Source: Pseudomonas sp. FEN (GTDB taxonomy: Bacteria > Pseudomonadota > Gammaproteobacteria > Pseudomonadales > Pseudomonadaceae). From it: a stretch of 64,000 nt of DNA. The DNA lies in contig NZ_CAJFDC010000003.1 in assembly GCF_904067045.1 (NCBI RefSeq), forward strand, positions 36,077 to 100,076, read 5' to 3'. Made by a program: the position numbers and the translations under genes. Shown here piece by piece: positions 49,800-60,918 of this stretch; position 1 is the first letter of the stretch; the number at the start of each line of letters is the position of its first letter. The notes under the pieces are model-generated. The model did not search any database, had not been told where the DNA came from, and saw only the letters and a list, made by a program, of their open reading frames with translations.

Positions 49800-50486
49800 C
49801 TATAAAGCCTGGGCCGGATGGCCGGAAGCACGGTCGCGCTGGGCATGGTAAAGACTGACATGGCGAAACTCCTCCGGTTCCGCCAGATCCGGCAGGGTGA
49901 AGGCTTCGAGCATTTCCAGGCGTCGGTACAGCGGATGGCGGAAATCCCGAACCCGCGAATCCGCCACCAGCGCTTCCCGACCCCGGCTGAGGAATTGATC
50001 GAGCAAGGGCAGGTTCTCCCGGTCATACAGAACATCCGCCACCAGGATCAGGTCGAAACGATCGCTCTCGGCGAAGAAATCCTCGCTGTAACCCAGTTCC
50101 ACCCCATTGAGCGCCGCATTCGCCCGGCAGGCCGCCAGCGCCAGCGGATCAAGGTCGCAGGCCACCACTTCCAGCGCCCCGGCGCGGGCCGCGGCAATTG
50201 CCGCCACGCCCGAGCCGGCGCCGAAGTCCAGTACCCGCTTGCCCGCCACCCACTGTGGCTGTGCCGCCAGGTAGCGGGCCATGGCCAGGCCGCTGGCCCA
50301 ACAGAAACTCCAATAGGGCGGTTCATGCAGAATTCGCCGGGTTTCCTCCGGGGTAAAGGCGCGGTCCATGTTGTGCGCGTCGATCAGCCATAACCGCAGC
50401 GCGGTCCCTGGCAATGAACACGCCACCAGTCGCGCATCGCCCAGCAGCTCGCTCAAGGACTGTTGCAGGTCCGTCGGTGCGCTCAT
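49800..50486 (-). CDS. Class I SAM-dependent protein methyltransferase (left arm, intact)
   Basis: The 228-residue enzyme has the SAM motif VLDFGAGSGVAAIAAARAG and VVACDLDPLALAACRANA, then FDLILVADVLYDRENLPLL. This is the ETFB-lysine or PrmA-like methyltransferase group. The substrate is probably a protein, unproven. It overlaps the lipoprotein stop by four bases (ATGA) and sits 31 bp before the thioredoxin ATG, so the three form an operon. Confidence 0.88.
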   Translation of the reverse strand: MSAPTDLQQSLSELLGDARLVACSLPGTALRLWLIDAHNMDRAFTPEETRRILHEPPYWSFCWASGLAMARYLAAQPQWVAGKRVLDFGAGSGVAAIAAARAGALEVVACDLDPLALAACRANAALNGVELGYSEDFFAESDRFDLILVADVLYDRENLPLLDQFLSRGREALVADSRVRDFRHPLYRRLEMLEAFTLPDLAEPEEFRHVSLYHAQRDRASGHPAQAL

Positions 50487-50937
50487 GGGGCGGTAAAGAA
50501 TTGCAACTGGCCGAGGACCTGAGAGGTCGGCTCGGTGATGGTCCGCGCCGGCAGATGCAGGATCAACTGCCCGGACTGGCTGGCCCGCCCGCGCAATTCC
50601 ACCCGGCTGCCCAGCGGGAACACCTCCGGGTTGAAGCGCAGGTGGAACGGCAGCGCCTGGCCGGTGCCTCTGATCCTGCTGCTGGCCAGCAACTGCTGCG
50701 GTCGACCGCGCTCGTCGATCACCAGCAGCGCCAGTTCCGCTTCCGCGCCCGCTGGCACACCCAGCAAGGTGCGCTCAATTCACGCTGAAACGCGGGCAAC
50801 GGACCGAGTTCTTCATAGGGAGTGACCGGTTTACTCGTCTGTTGCTGGACCGGGCCTGCGGGACAGGCTTGGGCGGCGGGCTGCCGCAAGCAGCCAACAG
50901 GCCGGCGAGACTGAGCAAACAAGCGTCGTACTGACAT
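50483..50937 (-). pseudogene. YbaY/YscW-like lipoprotein (left arm, frameshifted)
   Basis: This is the reverse partner of the intact copy at 61521-61979. The C-terminal 94 residues ([20 protein letters not shown] to the end) are in frame, but the N-terminal part is broken by lost bases around 50771 and 50850-50930. It is about four bases shorter than the other copy. The break is most likely a sequence error. Confidence 0.85.
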
Positions 50938-51078
50938 GAACAGCTCCAACTCAAGGCGAAATACGCTGCATCTATAGGGATAAAAGGTAGTCGGGCGACT
51001 GTATACCGTAAAGCCTATGGCTTGTCTTGCGACGGGGATGCGCTACCATGGCCCTCCCATTTTTTGTTGCCTGCCACC

Positions 51079-51543
51079 ATGCACTGTCCCTTCTGCGGTG
51101 CCAACGACACCAAAGTCATCGACTCGCGTCTGGTCGCCGAGGGCGAACAGGTGCGCCGCCGGCGCGAATGCCTGGCCTGCGGTGAACGTTTCACCACCTT
51201 CGAGACCGCCGAACTGGTCTTGCCACGCCTGATCAAACAGGACGGCAGCCGCCAACCCTTCGACGAAGACAAACTTCGCGCCGGCATGCAGCGCGCGCTG
51301 GAAAAGCGCCCGGTCAGCGTCGAGCGCCTGGAAGCCGCGCTGGTGCATATCAAGCACAAGCTGCGGGCCACCGGCGAGCGCGAGGTCAAGTCGCTGGTTG
51401 TCGGCGAGCTGGTGATGAGCGAGCTGCAGAAGCTCGACGAAGTCGCCTATATCCGTTTCGCGTCGGTCTATCGCCGCTTCCAGGACCTCAATGAGTTCCG
51501 CGAAGAGATCGACCGTCTCGCCCGCGAGCCGGCCAAGGAATGA
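51079..51543 (+). CDS. nrdR: Transcriptional repressor NrdR (left arm)
   Basis: The 154-residue repressor has an N-terminal zinc ribbon ([17 protein letters not shown]...[13 protein letters not shown]; Cys3, Cys6, Cys31, Cys34) and an ATP-cone domain ([20 protein letters not shown]). It senses ATP/dATP and represses ribonucleotide reductase genes. I start at MHCPFC. The four-base ATGA overlap with ribD shows coupling. Both arms carry an intact, identical-looking copy. Confidence 0.95.
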   Translation: MHCPFCGANDTKVIDSRLVAEGEQVRRRRECLACGERFTTFETAELVLPRLIKQDGSRQPFDEDKLRAGMQRALEKRPVSVERLEAALVHIKHKLRATGEREVKSLVVGELVMSELQKLDEVAYIRFASVYRRFQDLNEFREEIDRLAREPAKE

Positions 51544-52675
51544 GCCTTTCGACCGAGCAGGCCGTCCTCGACGCCCACTACATGGCCCGAGCCCTGGAGC
51601 TGGCCCGCAAGGGCCGCTACTCGACCCACCCGAACCCTCGGGTCGGCTGTGTGATCGTGCGGGCCGGCGTGGTGGTCGGCGAAGGTTGGCACGTGCGCGC
51701 CGGCGAACCCCATGCCGAGGTGCATGCCTTGCGCGAGGCCGCTGAAAACGCCCGCGGCGCCACGGCCTACGTGACCCTTGAACCGTGCAGCCATTTCGGT
51801 CGCACGCCACCGTGCGCCGACGCCCTGGTCAAGGCCGGCGTGGCGCGGGTGGTCGTGGCCATGCAGGACCCCAACCCGGAAGTCGCCGGCCGTGGCCTCA
51901 AGCGTCTGGCCGATGCCGGTATCGCCGTGCACAGCGGCGTGCTGGAAGGCGAAGCCGGGCGCTCAACCAGGGCTTCCTCAAACGCATGGAGCATGGCGTG
52001 CCATTCGTGCGGGTCAAGCTGGCGATGAGCCTGGATGGCCGTACCGCCATGGCCAGCGGCGAAAGCCAGTGGATCACCGGTCCAGAGGCGCGTTCCGCCG
52101 TGCAGCGCTTGCGCGCCAGGCCAGCGTGGTGCTGACCGGCGCCGACAGCGTGCTGGCGGACAACGCGCGGATGACCGTGCGCCCCGCCGAGCTGGGCCTC
52201 GACCCCGAACTGACGGCCCTGGCCGAACGCCGCCCCCCCCTGCGGGTGCTGATCGACGGTCGGCTGCGGGTGCCACTGGAGGCGGCGTTTTTCACGGTGG
52301 GCCGGCGCTGGTGGTGACCTGCACCCCAGGCGCCAGCGAACGCTATCGGCCCTGGGCCATGAACTGCTGGAAGTGCCCGCTGCCGATGGTCACGTTGACC
52401 TGCGCCGCGTGCTCACCGAACTGGCCGCCCGTGGCGTCAACGACGTGCTGGTCGAGGCCGGCCCGCGCCTGGCGGGCGCCTTTGCCCGGCAAGGACTGGT
52501 GGATGAATACCAATTGTTTGTCGCTGGTCAGTTTCTCGGCTCCACGGCGCGTCCATTGTTGGACTGGCCATTGGCGCGGATGAGCGAGGCGCCGCGGCTG
52601 AAAATCATCGAAATGCGCGCAGTCGGCAGTGACTGGCGAGTCACCGCGATACCTGATCCGACACCCGGCGTATAA
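51540..52675 (+). pseudogene. ribD: Riboflavin deaminase/reductase RibD (left arm, frameshifted)
   Basis: RibD deaminates and reduces the pyrimidine intermediate in riboflavin synthesis. The deaminase domain is clear ([10 protein letters not shown], zinc motif EPCSHFGRTPPCADAL) up to about 51957. The reductase part is split over several frames, with breaks near 51957, 52120, 52300 and 52352. Each break is a one-base loss in a C or G run, and the other arm is usually intact there. A composite of both arms gives a full-length protein of about 377 residues. The genome gene is therefore probably functional. Confidence 0.9.
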
Positions 52676-52720
52676 TTTTCGGCTTGCGCCACGCGCGGGC
52701 CTGTTCTCGAGGAGGACTTC

Positions 52721-53380
52721 ATGTTTACCGGCATCATCGAATCCATCGGCAGTATCCGTGCCCTCAACCCAAGGGCGGTGACGTTCGCGTCTACGTGGAA
52801 ACCGGCAAGCTGGACCTGGCCGACGTCAAGCTCGGCGACAGCATCGCGGTGAACGGCGTCTGCCTGACCGCTGTCGAGCTGCCGGGCGATGGCTTCTGGG
52901 CCGACGTCAGCCGTGAAACCCTGGACTGCACCGCCTTCAACCAGTTGAAAGCCGGCAGCCGGGTCAACCTGGAAAAAAGCCCTGACCCCGACACGCGCCT
53001 GGGTGGACACCTGGTCAGCGGCCATGTCGACGGCGTCGGCGAAGTCGTCGCCCGTGAAGAAAACGCCCGGGCCATCCAGTTTCGCATCCGTGCGCCGAAA
53101 GACCTGGCCAAGTACATCGCCCACAAGGGCTCGATCACCGTCGACGGCACCAGCCTGACGGTCACGCGGTGAACGGCGCGAGTTCGAACTGACCATCGTC
53201 CCGCACACCCTGGCCGAAACCATCATGGCCGACTACCGTCCCGGTCGTCAGGTCAACCTCGAAGTCGACCTGCTGGCCCGTTACCTGGAGCGTCTGCTGC
53301 TGGGCGACAAGGCCGCGGAACCATCAAGCGGCGGCATCACCGAAAGTTTCCTGGCCGCCAACGGCTACCTCAAATCCTGA
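52721..53380 (+). pseudogene. ribE: Riboflavin synthase alpha chain (left arm, frameshifted)
   Basis: This enzyme dismutates two lumazines to riboflavin. Two lumazine-binding repeats are visible ([51 protein letters not shown]). Frames change near 52770 and 53168, both at G/C runs, and the reverse copy is intact across the first break. It starts after an AGGAGG ribosome binding site. No FMN riboswitch was recognised in the 46-bp gap after ribD. Confidence 0.88.
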
Positions 53381-53411
53381 AACTCAATTTTTGAAAGAAG
53401 GGGGGTGCCGC

Positions 53412-54504
53412 GTGGCGCTCAACACGATTGAAGAACTGGTCGAAGACATTCGCCAAGGCAAGATGGTCATCCTCATGGATGACGAAGACCGTGAGAACGA
53501 AGGCGACCTGATCATGGCCGCCGAATGCTGCAAGGCCGAACACATCAACTTCATGGCCAAGCACGCCCGTGGCCTGATCTGCATGCCCATGAGCCGCGAG
53601 CGTTGCGAACTGCTCAAGCTGCCGCTGATGGCGCCGCGCAACGGTTCCGGCTTCGGCACCAAGTTCACCGTGTCCATCGAGGCCAGCGAAGGGGTGACCA
53701 CCGGTATCTCCGCCGCCGACCGCGCGCGTACCGTGCAAGCGGCGGCCGCCAAGGACGCCAAGGCCGAAGACATCGTCAGTCCCGGTCACATCTTCCCGCT
53801 GATGGCCCAGCCCGCGGTACCCTGGCCCGTGCCGGCCACACCGAAGCGGCCTGCGACCTGGCGCGCATGGCCGGTTTCGAGGCCGAGCGGGGTGATCTGC
53901 GAAGTGATGAACGACGACGGCACCATGTCCCGTCGCGCCGAACTGGAAACCTTCGCCGCCGAGCACAGCATCAAGATCGGACCATCGCCGACCTGATCCA
54001 CTACCGGATGATCCACGAACGTACCGTTCAGCGGATTGCCGAGCAGCCACTGGACAGCGAACTGGGGCAATTCACCCTGGTGACCTATCGTGATTCGGTG
54101 GAAGGCGATGTGCACATGGCCCTGACCCTGGGCAGCTTCCTGCGCCGAAGAGCCGACCCTGGTGCGGGTGCACAACATGGACCCGCTGCGCGACCTGTTG
54201 ATGGTCAAGCAACCCGGGCGCTGGAGCCTGCGCGCCGCCATGGCCACGGTGGCCGAGGCCGGCAGCGGCGTGGTGCTGTTGCTGGGGCACCCGCTGGACG
54301 GCGACGTGCTGCTGGCGCATATCCGCGAGACCGCCGAGCAGGTGCCGGCGAAAAAAACCGACCACCTACAGCATTGTCGGGGCCGGTTCGCAGATCCTGC
54401 GTGACCTGGGCGTGCGCAAAATGCGCCTGATGAGTGCGCCGATGAAGTTCAATGCGATATCCGGTTTCGACCTGGAAGTAGTAGAATACGTGCCCTCCGA
54501 ATAA
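53412..54504 (+). pseudogene. ribB: RibB with degenerate GTP cyclohydrolase II domain (left arm, frameshifted)
   Basis: The N-terminal half is 3,4-dihydroxy-2-butanone-4-phosphate synthase ([17 protein letters not shown], metal and substrate Glu/Asp). It uses a GTG start. The C-terminal half has a RibA-like fold but reads [20 protein letters not shown] where active RibA has the zinc Cys cluster, so cyclohydrolase activity is unlikely (RibBX-like). Frames break near 53815, 53880, 53985 and 54145, while the mirrored copy is intact at several of these. Confidence 0.88.
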
Positions 54505-54595
54505 AGACTGGCTGCTCGCGGCCCTTGATTCGCGGTTCAAATATCCCTGAGGGGCGCGTACTAGGCGCGCCCCGGCTCTTTAAGAGAATTGTCGA

Positions 54596-55070
54596 ATGAC
54601 CCTGAAGACCATCGAAGGTACCTTCATCGCCCCCAAAGGCGCTACGCCCTGGTGGTCGGCCGCTTCAACAGCTTCGTCGTCGAAAGCCTGGTGAGCGGTG
54701 CCGTTGACGCCCTGGTTCGCCACGGTGTCAGCGAAAGCGACATCACCATCATCCGTGCGCCTGGCGCCTTCGAGATCCCGCTGGTGGCACAGAAAGTCGC
54801 GCAGAAAGGCGACTTCTCGGCGATCATCGCCCTCGGCGCGGTCATTCGTGGCGGTACCCGCACTTCGAATACGTGGCCGGCGAATGCACCAAGGGCCTGG
54901 CCCAGGTCTCCATGGAGTTCGGCGTGCCGGTGGCCTTTGGCGTGCTGACCGTCGACTCCATCGAGCAAGCCATCGAGCGTTCCGGCACCAAGGCCGGCAA
55001 CAAAGGCGCCGAAGCCGCCCTTTCCGCCCTGGAAATGGTCAGCCTGCTGGCGCAATTGGAGGCTGTGTGA
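54596..55070 (+). pseudogene. ribH: Lumazine synthase RibH (left arm, frameshifted)
   Basis: RibH joins the pyrimidine and butanone-phosphate parts to make 6,7-dimethyl-8-ribityllumazine. The core is visible ([42 protein letters not shown]), then [21 protein letters not shown] base is missing near 54640 ([11 protein letters not shown]) and another near 54862. Its stop overlaps the nusB GTG start (gtgtga). Confidence 0.9.
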
Positions 55071-55566
55071 TTAGCGACGAAAGCGATCGTTTCAACCCGC
55101 GCGATCCGAAGCCCGAAGGCGCCGGCAAGCCCTCCAAGAGCGTCAAGCGTCGCGAAGCCCGTCAACTGGCGACCCAGGCGCTGTACCAGTGGCACATGGC
55201 CAAGCAGTCGCTGAACGAAATCGAGGCGCAGTTCCGGGTCGACAACGATTTCAGCGATGTCGACGGCGCCGTACTTCCGTGAAATCCTCCACGGCGTCCC
55301 GCAGTTCAAGAGCGAGATCGACACGGTCCTCAAGCCGTGCCTGGACATCGAGATCGAAGAGTTGGACCCGGTTGAGCTGGCGGTGTTGCGCCTGTCACCT
55401 GGGAACTGCTCAAGCGCGTTGACGTGCCCTACCGCGTGGTGATCAACGAAGCATCGAACTGGCCAAGGTCTACGGTTCCACCGATGGTCACAAGTTCGTC
55501 AACGGCGTGCTCGACAAGCTGGCGCCGCGCCTGCGTGAAGCTGAAGTGAAGGCGTTCAAGCGCTGA
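55067..55566 (+). pseudogene. nusB: Transcription antitermination factor NusB (left arm, frameshifted)
   Basis: NusB with S10 binds boxA RNA in rRNA antitermination. Recognisable text: [18 protein letters not shown] near the start, [17 protein letters not shown], and the C-terminal [18 protein letters not shown]. Frames change near 55265 and 55395-55450. The GTG start overlaps the ribH stop. The true gene is probably intact. Confidence 0.88.
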
Positions 55567-55583
55567 TCCGCGCTTGACTTTGC

Positions 55584-56185
55584 ATGGGCGAGTTCGAGCT
55601 GATCCGCAATTTCTTCGCCGCCGCGCCCTGTGCGCAGGCCGGCGAGGGCGTTGCCCTGGGCATCGGCGACGACTGCGCTCTGCTCAGCGTCCCCGCCGGG
55701 GAGCAATTGGCGATTTCCACCGACACCCTGGTGGCCGGTGTGCACTTTGCCGACCCCTGCGACCCTTTCCTGCTCGGCCAGCGCGCGCTGGCCGTGGCCG
55801 CCAGCGACCTGGCCGCCATGGGCGCCACACCCCTGGCCTTTACCCTGGCCCTGACCTTGCCGCACAACGACGCCAGTTGGCTGCAAGCCTTCGCCCACGG
55901 CCTGAACCTGATGGCGCAACACTGTGCCTTGGCCTGGTGGGCGGCGACACCCCGTGGACCGCTGTGCTGACGCTGACGGTGTTCGGTCGGGTGCCGACGG
56001 CAGGCCTTGACCCGCGGCGGCGCGCAGTCGGCGACCTGCTGTGTGTCGGCGGGAGTTGGGCAATGCGGCGGCGCCTTGCCGCTGGTGCTGGGGCAGCTCG
56101 GCGGAGCCGGCGATTGCCGAGCGCTGCTGAGCACTACTGGTCGCCCAACCGCAATTGGCACTGGGTCAGTTCTTGCGCAACAAGC
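55584..56185 (+). pseudogene. thiL: Thiamine-monophosphate kinase ThiL, 5' part only (left arm)
   Basis: ThiL makes thiamine diphosphate. The N-terminus is clear ([35 protein letters not shown]). The gene breaks frame after about residue 112 and is lost at the palindrome centre, after LGQFLRNKAT (about residue 200 of a usual 320). The end of the gene is missing in both arms, which places the fold-back point inside thiL. Confidence 0.88.
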
Positions 56186-56189
56186 GGAC

Positions 56190-56270
56190 CCGCACGGCGA
56201 CAGGGCATGGCTCGTGGCCACCTAACCGAGCGGATGCCGCGCATATGCGCCAATCGGCCGAGCCCGGCGT
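56190..56270. other. Centre of the giant inverted repeat
   Basis: About 80 bases join the two arms and do not read as the rest of thiL in any frame. Near the middle is a short self-palindrome (gcgcatatgcgc-like). The midpoint computed from matching gene ends is about 56,230. Confidence 0.7.
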
Positions 56271-56274
56271 TCGT

Positions 56275-56877
56275 GCGGGTCGCCTTGTTGCGCAAGAACT
56301 GACCCAGTGCCAATTGGGCTTGGGCGACCAGTAGTGCTCCAGCAGCGGCTCGGCAATCGCCGGCTCCGCCGTACGCTGCCCCAGCACAGCGGCAAGGCGC
56401 CGCGCATTGGCCCAACTCGCGCCGACACACAGCAGGCGCCGACTGCGGCCGGGGTCAAGGCCTGCCCGTCGGCACCCGACCAACACCGTCAGCGTCGGCA
56501 CAGCGTCACGGTGGTGTCGCCGCCACAGGCGCAAGTCAAGTGTTGCGCCATCAGGTTCAGGCCGTGGGCGAAGGCTTGCAGCCAACTGGCGTCGTTGTGC
56601 GGCAAGGTCAGGGCCAGGGTAAAGGCCAGGGGTGTGGCGCCCATGGCGGCCAGGTCGCTGGCGGCCACGGCCAGCGCGCGCTGGCCGAGCAGGAAAGGGT
56701 CGCAGGGGTCGGCAAAGTGCACACCGGCCACCAGGGTGTCGGTGGAAATCGCCAATTGCTCCCCGGCGGGGACGCTGAGCAGAGCGCAGTCGTCGCCGAT
56801 GCCAGGGCAACGCCCTCGCCGGCCTGCGCACAGGGCGCGGCGGCGAAGAAATTGCGGATCAGCTCGAACTCGCCCAT
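56275..56877 (-). pseudogene. thiL: ThiL 5' part (right arm)
   Basis: Mirror of 55584-56185. The N-terminal 89 residues are in frame, but GIGDDC is broken near 56805 ([10 protein letters not shown] instead of VALGIGDDC). It ends at the same point, LRNKAT, before the centre. Confidence 0.85.
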
Positions 56878-56894
56878 GCAAAGGTAAGCGCGGA

Positions 56895-57389
56895 TCAGCG
56901 CTGAACGCCTTCACTTCAGCTTCACGCAGGCGCGGCGCCAGCTTGTCGAGCACGCCGTTGACGAACTTGTGACCATCGTGGAACCGTAGACTTGGCCAGT
57001 TCGATGCCTTCGTTGATCACCACGCGGTAGGGCACGTCAACGCGCTTGAGCAGTTCCCAGGTGGACAGGCGCAACACCGCCAGTCAACGGGTCCAACTCT
57101 TCGATCTCGATGTCCAGGCACGGCTTGAGGACCGTGTCGATCTCGCTCTTGAACTGCGGGACGCCGTGGAGGATTTCACGGAAGTACGCGCCGTCGACAT
57201 CGCTGAAATCGTTGTCGACCCGGAACTGCGCCTCGATTTCGTTCAGCGACTGCTTGGCCATGTGCCACTGGTACAGCGCCTGGGTCGCCAGTTGACGGGC
57301 TTCGCGACGCTTGACGCTCTTGAGGGCTTGCCGGCGCCTTCGGGCTTCGGATCGCGCGGGTTGAAACGATCGCTTTCGTCGCTAATCAC
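56895..57389 (-). pseudogene. nusB: NusB (right arm, frameshifted)
   Basis: Mirror of the left copy. In this arm [12 protein letters not shown] is intact where the left copy is broken, but breaks occur near 57330, 57080 and 56985. The two copies complement each other's errors. Confidence 0.85.
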
Positions 57390-57861
57390 ACAGCCTCCAA
57401 TTGCGCCAGCAGGCTGACCATTTCCAGGGCGGAAAGGGCGGCTTCGGCGCCTTTGTTGCCGGCCTTGGTGCCGGAACGCTCGATGGCTTGGCTCGATGGA
57501 GTCGACGGTCAGCACGCCAAAGGCCACCGGCACGCCGAACTCCATGGAGACCTGGGCCAGGCCCTTGGTGCATTCGCCGGCCACGTATTCGAAGTGCGGG
57601 GTACCGCACGAATGACCGCGCCGAGGGCGATGATCGCCGAGAAGTCGCCTTTCTGCGCGACTTTCTGTGCACCAGCGGGATCTCGAAGGCGCCAGGCGCA
57701 CGGATGATGGTGATGTCGCTTTCGCTGACACCGTGGCGAACCAGGGCGTCAACGGCACCGCTCACCAGGCTTTCGACGACGAAGCTGTTGAAGCGGCCGA
57801 CCACCAGGGCGTAGCGGCCTTTGGGGGCGATGAAGGTACCTTCGATGGTCTTCAGGGTCAT
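57386..57861 (-). pseudogene. ribH: Lumazine synthase RibH (right arm, frameshifted)
   Basis: Mirror of the left copy. The start [22 protein letters not shown] is intact here. Frames change near 57672, 57605 and 57490. Confidence 0.85.
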
Positions 57862-57952
57862 TCGACAATTCTCTTAAAGAGCCGGGGCGCGCCTAGTACG
57901 CGCCCCTCAGGGATATTTGAACCGCGAATCAAGGGCCGCGAGCAGCCAGTCT

Positions 57953-59043
57953 TTATTCGGAGGGCACGTATTCTACTACTTCCAGGTCGAAACCGGATAT
58001 CGCATTGAACTTCATCGGCGCACTCATCAGGCGCATTTTGCGCACGCCCAGGTCACGCAGGATCTGCGAACCGGCCCCGACAATGCTGTAGGTGGTCGGT
58101 TTTTTCGCCGGCACCTGCTCGGCGGTCTCGCGGATATGCGCCAGCAGCACGTCGCCGTCCAGCGGGTGCCCCAGCAACAGCACCACGCCGCTGCCGGCCT
58201 CGGCCACCGTGGCCATGGCGGCGCGCAGGCTCCAGCGCCCGGGTTGCTTGACCATCAACAGGTCGCGCAGCGGGTCCATGTTGTGCACCCGCACCAGGGT
58301 CGGCTCTTCGGCGCAGAAGCTGCCCAGGGTCAGGGCCATGTGCACATCGCCTTCCACCGAATCACGATAGGTCACCAGGGTGAATTGCCCCAGTTCGCTG
58401 TCCAGTGGTGCTCGGCAATCCGCTGAACGGTACGTTCGTGGATCATCCGGTAGTGGATCAGGTCGGCGATGGTGCCGATCTTGATGCTGTGCTCGGCGGC
58501 GAAGGTTTCCAGTTCGGCGCGACGGGACATGGTGCCGTCGTCGTTTCATCACTTCGCAGATCACCCCGCTCGGCTCGAAACCGGCCATGCGCGCCAGGTC
58601 GCAGGCCGCTTCGGTGTGGCCGGCACGGGCCAGGGTACCGCCGGGCTGGGCCATCAGCGGGAAGATGTGACCGGGACTGACGATGTCTTCGGCCTTGGCG
58701 TCCTTGGCGGCCGCCGCTTGCACGGTACGCGCGCGGTCGGCGGCGGAGATACCGGTGGTCACCCCTTCGCTGGCCTCGATGGACACGGTGAACTTGGTGC
58801 CGAAGCCGGAACCGTTGCGCGGCGCCATCAGCGGCAGCTTGAGCAGTTCGCAACGCTCGCGGCTCATGGGCATGCAGATCAGGCCACGGGCGTGCTTGGC
58901 CATGAATTGATGTGTTCGGCCTTGCAGCATTCGGCGGCCATGATCAGGTCGCCTTCGTTCTCACGGTCTTCGTCATCCATGAGGATGACCATCTTGCCTT
59001 GGCGAATGTCTTCGACCAGTTCTTCAATCGTGTTGAGCGCCAC
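57953..59043 (-). pseudogene. ribB: RibB with degenerate RibA-like domain (right arm, frameshifted)
   Basis: Mirror of the left copy with the same missing zinc cysteines. It is intact through IVSPGHIFPLMAQPGGTLARAGHTEAACDLA, where the left copy is broken. Breaks lie near 58905, 58545, 58470 and 58405. Confidence 0.85.
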
Positions 59044-59074
59044 GCGGCACCCCCCTTCTTTCAAAAATTGAGTT

Positions 59075-59738
59075 TCAGGATTTGAGGTAGCCGTTGGCGG
59101 CCAGGAAACTTTCGGTGATGCCGCCGCTTGATGGTTCCGCGGCCTTGTCGCCCAGCAGCAGACGCTCCAGGTAACGGGCCAGCAGGGTCGACTTCGAGGT
59201 TGACCTGACGACCGGGACGGTAGTCGGCCATGATGGTTTCGGCCAGGGTGTGCGGGACGATGGTCAGTTCGAACTCGGCGCCGTTCACCGCGTTGACCGT
59301 CAGGCTGGTGCCGTCGACGGTGATCGAGCCCTTGTGGGCGATGTACTTGGCCAGGTCTTTCGGCGCACGGATGCGAAACTGGATGGCCGGGCGTTTTCTT
59401 CACGGGCGACGACTTTCGCCGACGCCGTCGACATGGCCGCTGACCAGGTGTCCACCCAGGCGCGTGGTCGGGGTCAGGGCTTTTTCCAGGTTGACCCGGC
59501 TGCCGGCTTTCAACTGGTTGAAGGCGGTGCAGTCCAGGGTTTCACGGCTGACGTCGGCCCAGAAGCCATCGCCCGGCAGCTCGACAGCGGTCAGGCAGAC
59601 GCCGTTCACCGCGATGCTGTCGCCGAGCTTGACGTCGGCCAGGTCCAGCTTGCCGGTTTCCACGTAGACGCGAACGTCACCGCCCTTGGGGTTGAGGGCA
59701 CGGATACTGCCGATGGATTCGATGATGCCGGTAAACAT
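59075..59738 (-). pseudogene. ribE: Riboflavin synthase alpha chain (right arm, frameshifted)
   Basis: Mirror of the left copy. The first repeat is intact (ALNPKGGDVRVYVE), including the base missing on the left. Frames break near 59405 and again near 59190-59120. Confidence 0.85.
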
Positions 59739-59783
59739 GAAGTCCTCCTCGAGAACAGGCCCGCGCGTGGCGCAAGCCGAAAA

Positions 59784-60918
59784 TTATACGCCGGGTGTCG
59801 GATCAGGTATCGCGGTGACTCGCCAGTCACTGCCGACTGCGCGCATTTCGATGATTTTCAGCCGCGGCGCCTCGCTCATCCGCGCCAATGGCCAGTCCAA
59901 CAATGGACGCGCCGTGGAGCCGAGAAACTGACCAGCGACAAACAATTGGTATTCATCCACCAGTCCTTGCCGGGCAAAGGCGCCCGCCAGGCGCGGGCCG
60001 GCCTCGACCAGCACGTCGTTGACGCCACGGGCGGCCAGTTCGGTGAGCACGCGGCGCAGGTCAACGTGACCATCGGCAGCGGGCACTTCCAGCAGTTCAT
60101 GGCCCAGGGCCCGATAGCGTTCGCTGGCGCCTGGGGTGCAGGTCACCACCAGCGCCGGCCCCACCGTGAAAAACGCCGCCTCCAGTGGCACCCGCAGCCG
60201 ACCGTCGATCAGCACCCGCAGGGGGGGGGCGTTCGGCCAGGGCCGTCAGTTCGGGGTCGAGGCCCAGCTCGGCGGGCGCACGGTCATCCGCGCGTTGTCC
60301 GCCAGCACGCTGTCGGCGCCGGTCAGCACCACGCTGGCCTGGGCGCGCAAGCGCTGCACGGCGGAACGCGCCTCTGGACCGGTGATCCACTGGCTTTCGC
60401 CGCTGGCCATGGCGGTACGGCCATCCAGGCTCATCGCCAGCTTGACCCGCACGAATGGCACGCCATGCTCCATGCGTTTGAGGAAGCCCTGGTTGAGCGC
60501 CCGGGCTTCGCCTTCCAGCACGCCGCTGTGCACGGCGATACCGGCATCGGCCAGACGCTTGAGGCCACGGCCGGCGACTTCCGGGTTGGGGTCCTGCATG
60601 GCCACGACCACCCGCGCCACGCCGGCCTTGACCAGGGCGTCGGCGCACGGTGGCGTGCGACCGAAATGGCTGCACGGTTCAAGGGTCACGTAGGCCGTGG
60701 CGCCGCGGGCGTTTTCAGGCCTCGCGCAAGGCATGCACCTCGGCATGGGGTTCGCCGGCGCGCACGTGCCAACCTTCGCCGACCACCACGCCGGCCCGCA
60801 CGATCACACAGCCGACCCGAGGGTTCGGGTGGGTCGAGTAGCGGCCCTTGCGGGCCAGCTCCAGGGCTCGGGCCATGTAGTGGGCGTCGAGGACGGCCTG
60901 CTCGGTCGAAAGGCTCAT
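59784..60918 (-). pseudogene. ribD: RibD (right arm, frameshifted)
   Basis: Mirror of the left copy. It is intact from EARALNQGFLKRM through NARMTVRP, and from LIDGRLRVPLEA to the end, where the left copy has four breaks. Its own breaks lie near 60720, 60270 and 60225 (a nine-G run). Confidence 0.87.

Larger units (their letters stand above)
48455..56190 (+). repeat. Left arm of the giant inverted repeat
   Basis: This segment is repeated in reverse complement at about 56,270-64,000. For any pair of matching bases the coordinates add to about 112,455-112,462. The drift in that sum comes from single-base indels. Because the window ends inside the right arm, the left arm may begin earlier than 48,455. 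Confidence 0.95.

Noticed and set aside
52676..53411. FMN riboswitch before ribE or ribB
   Set aside because: The short gaps (46 and 31 bp) have none of the conserved RFN element text.
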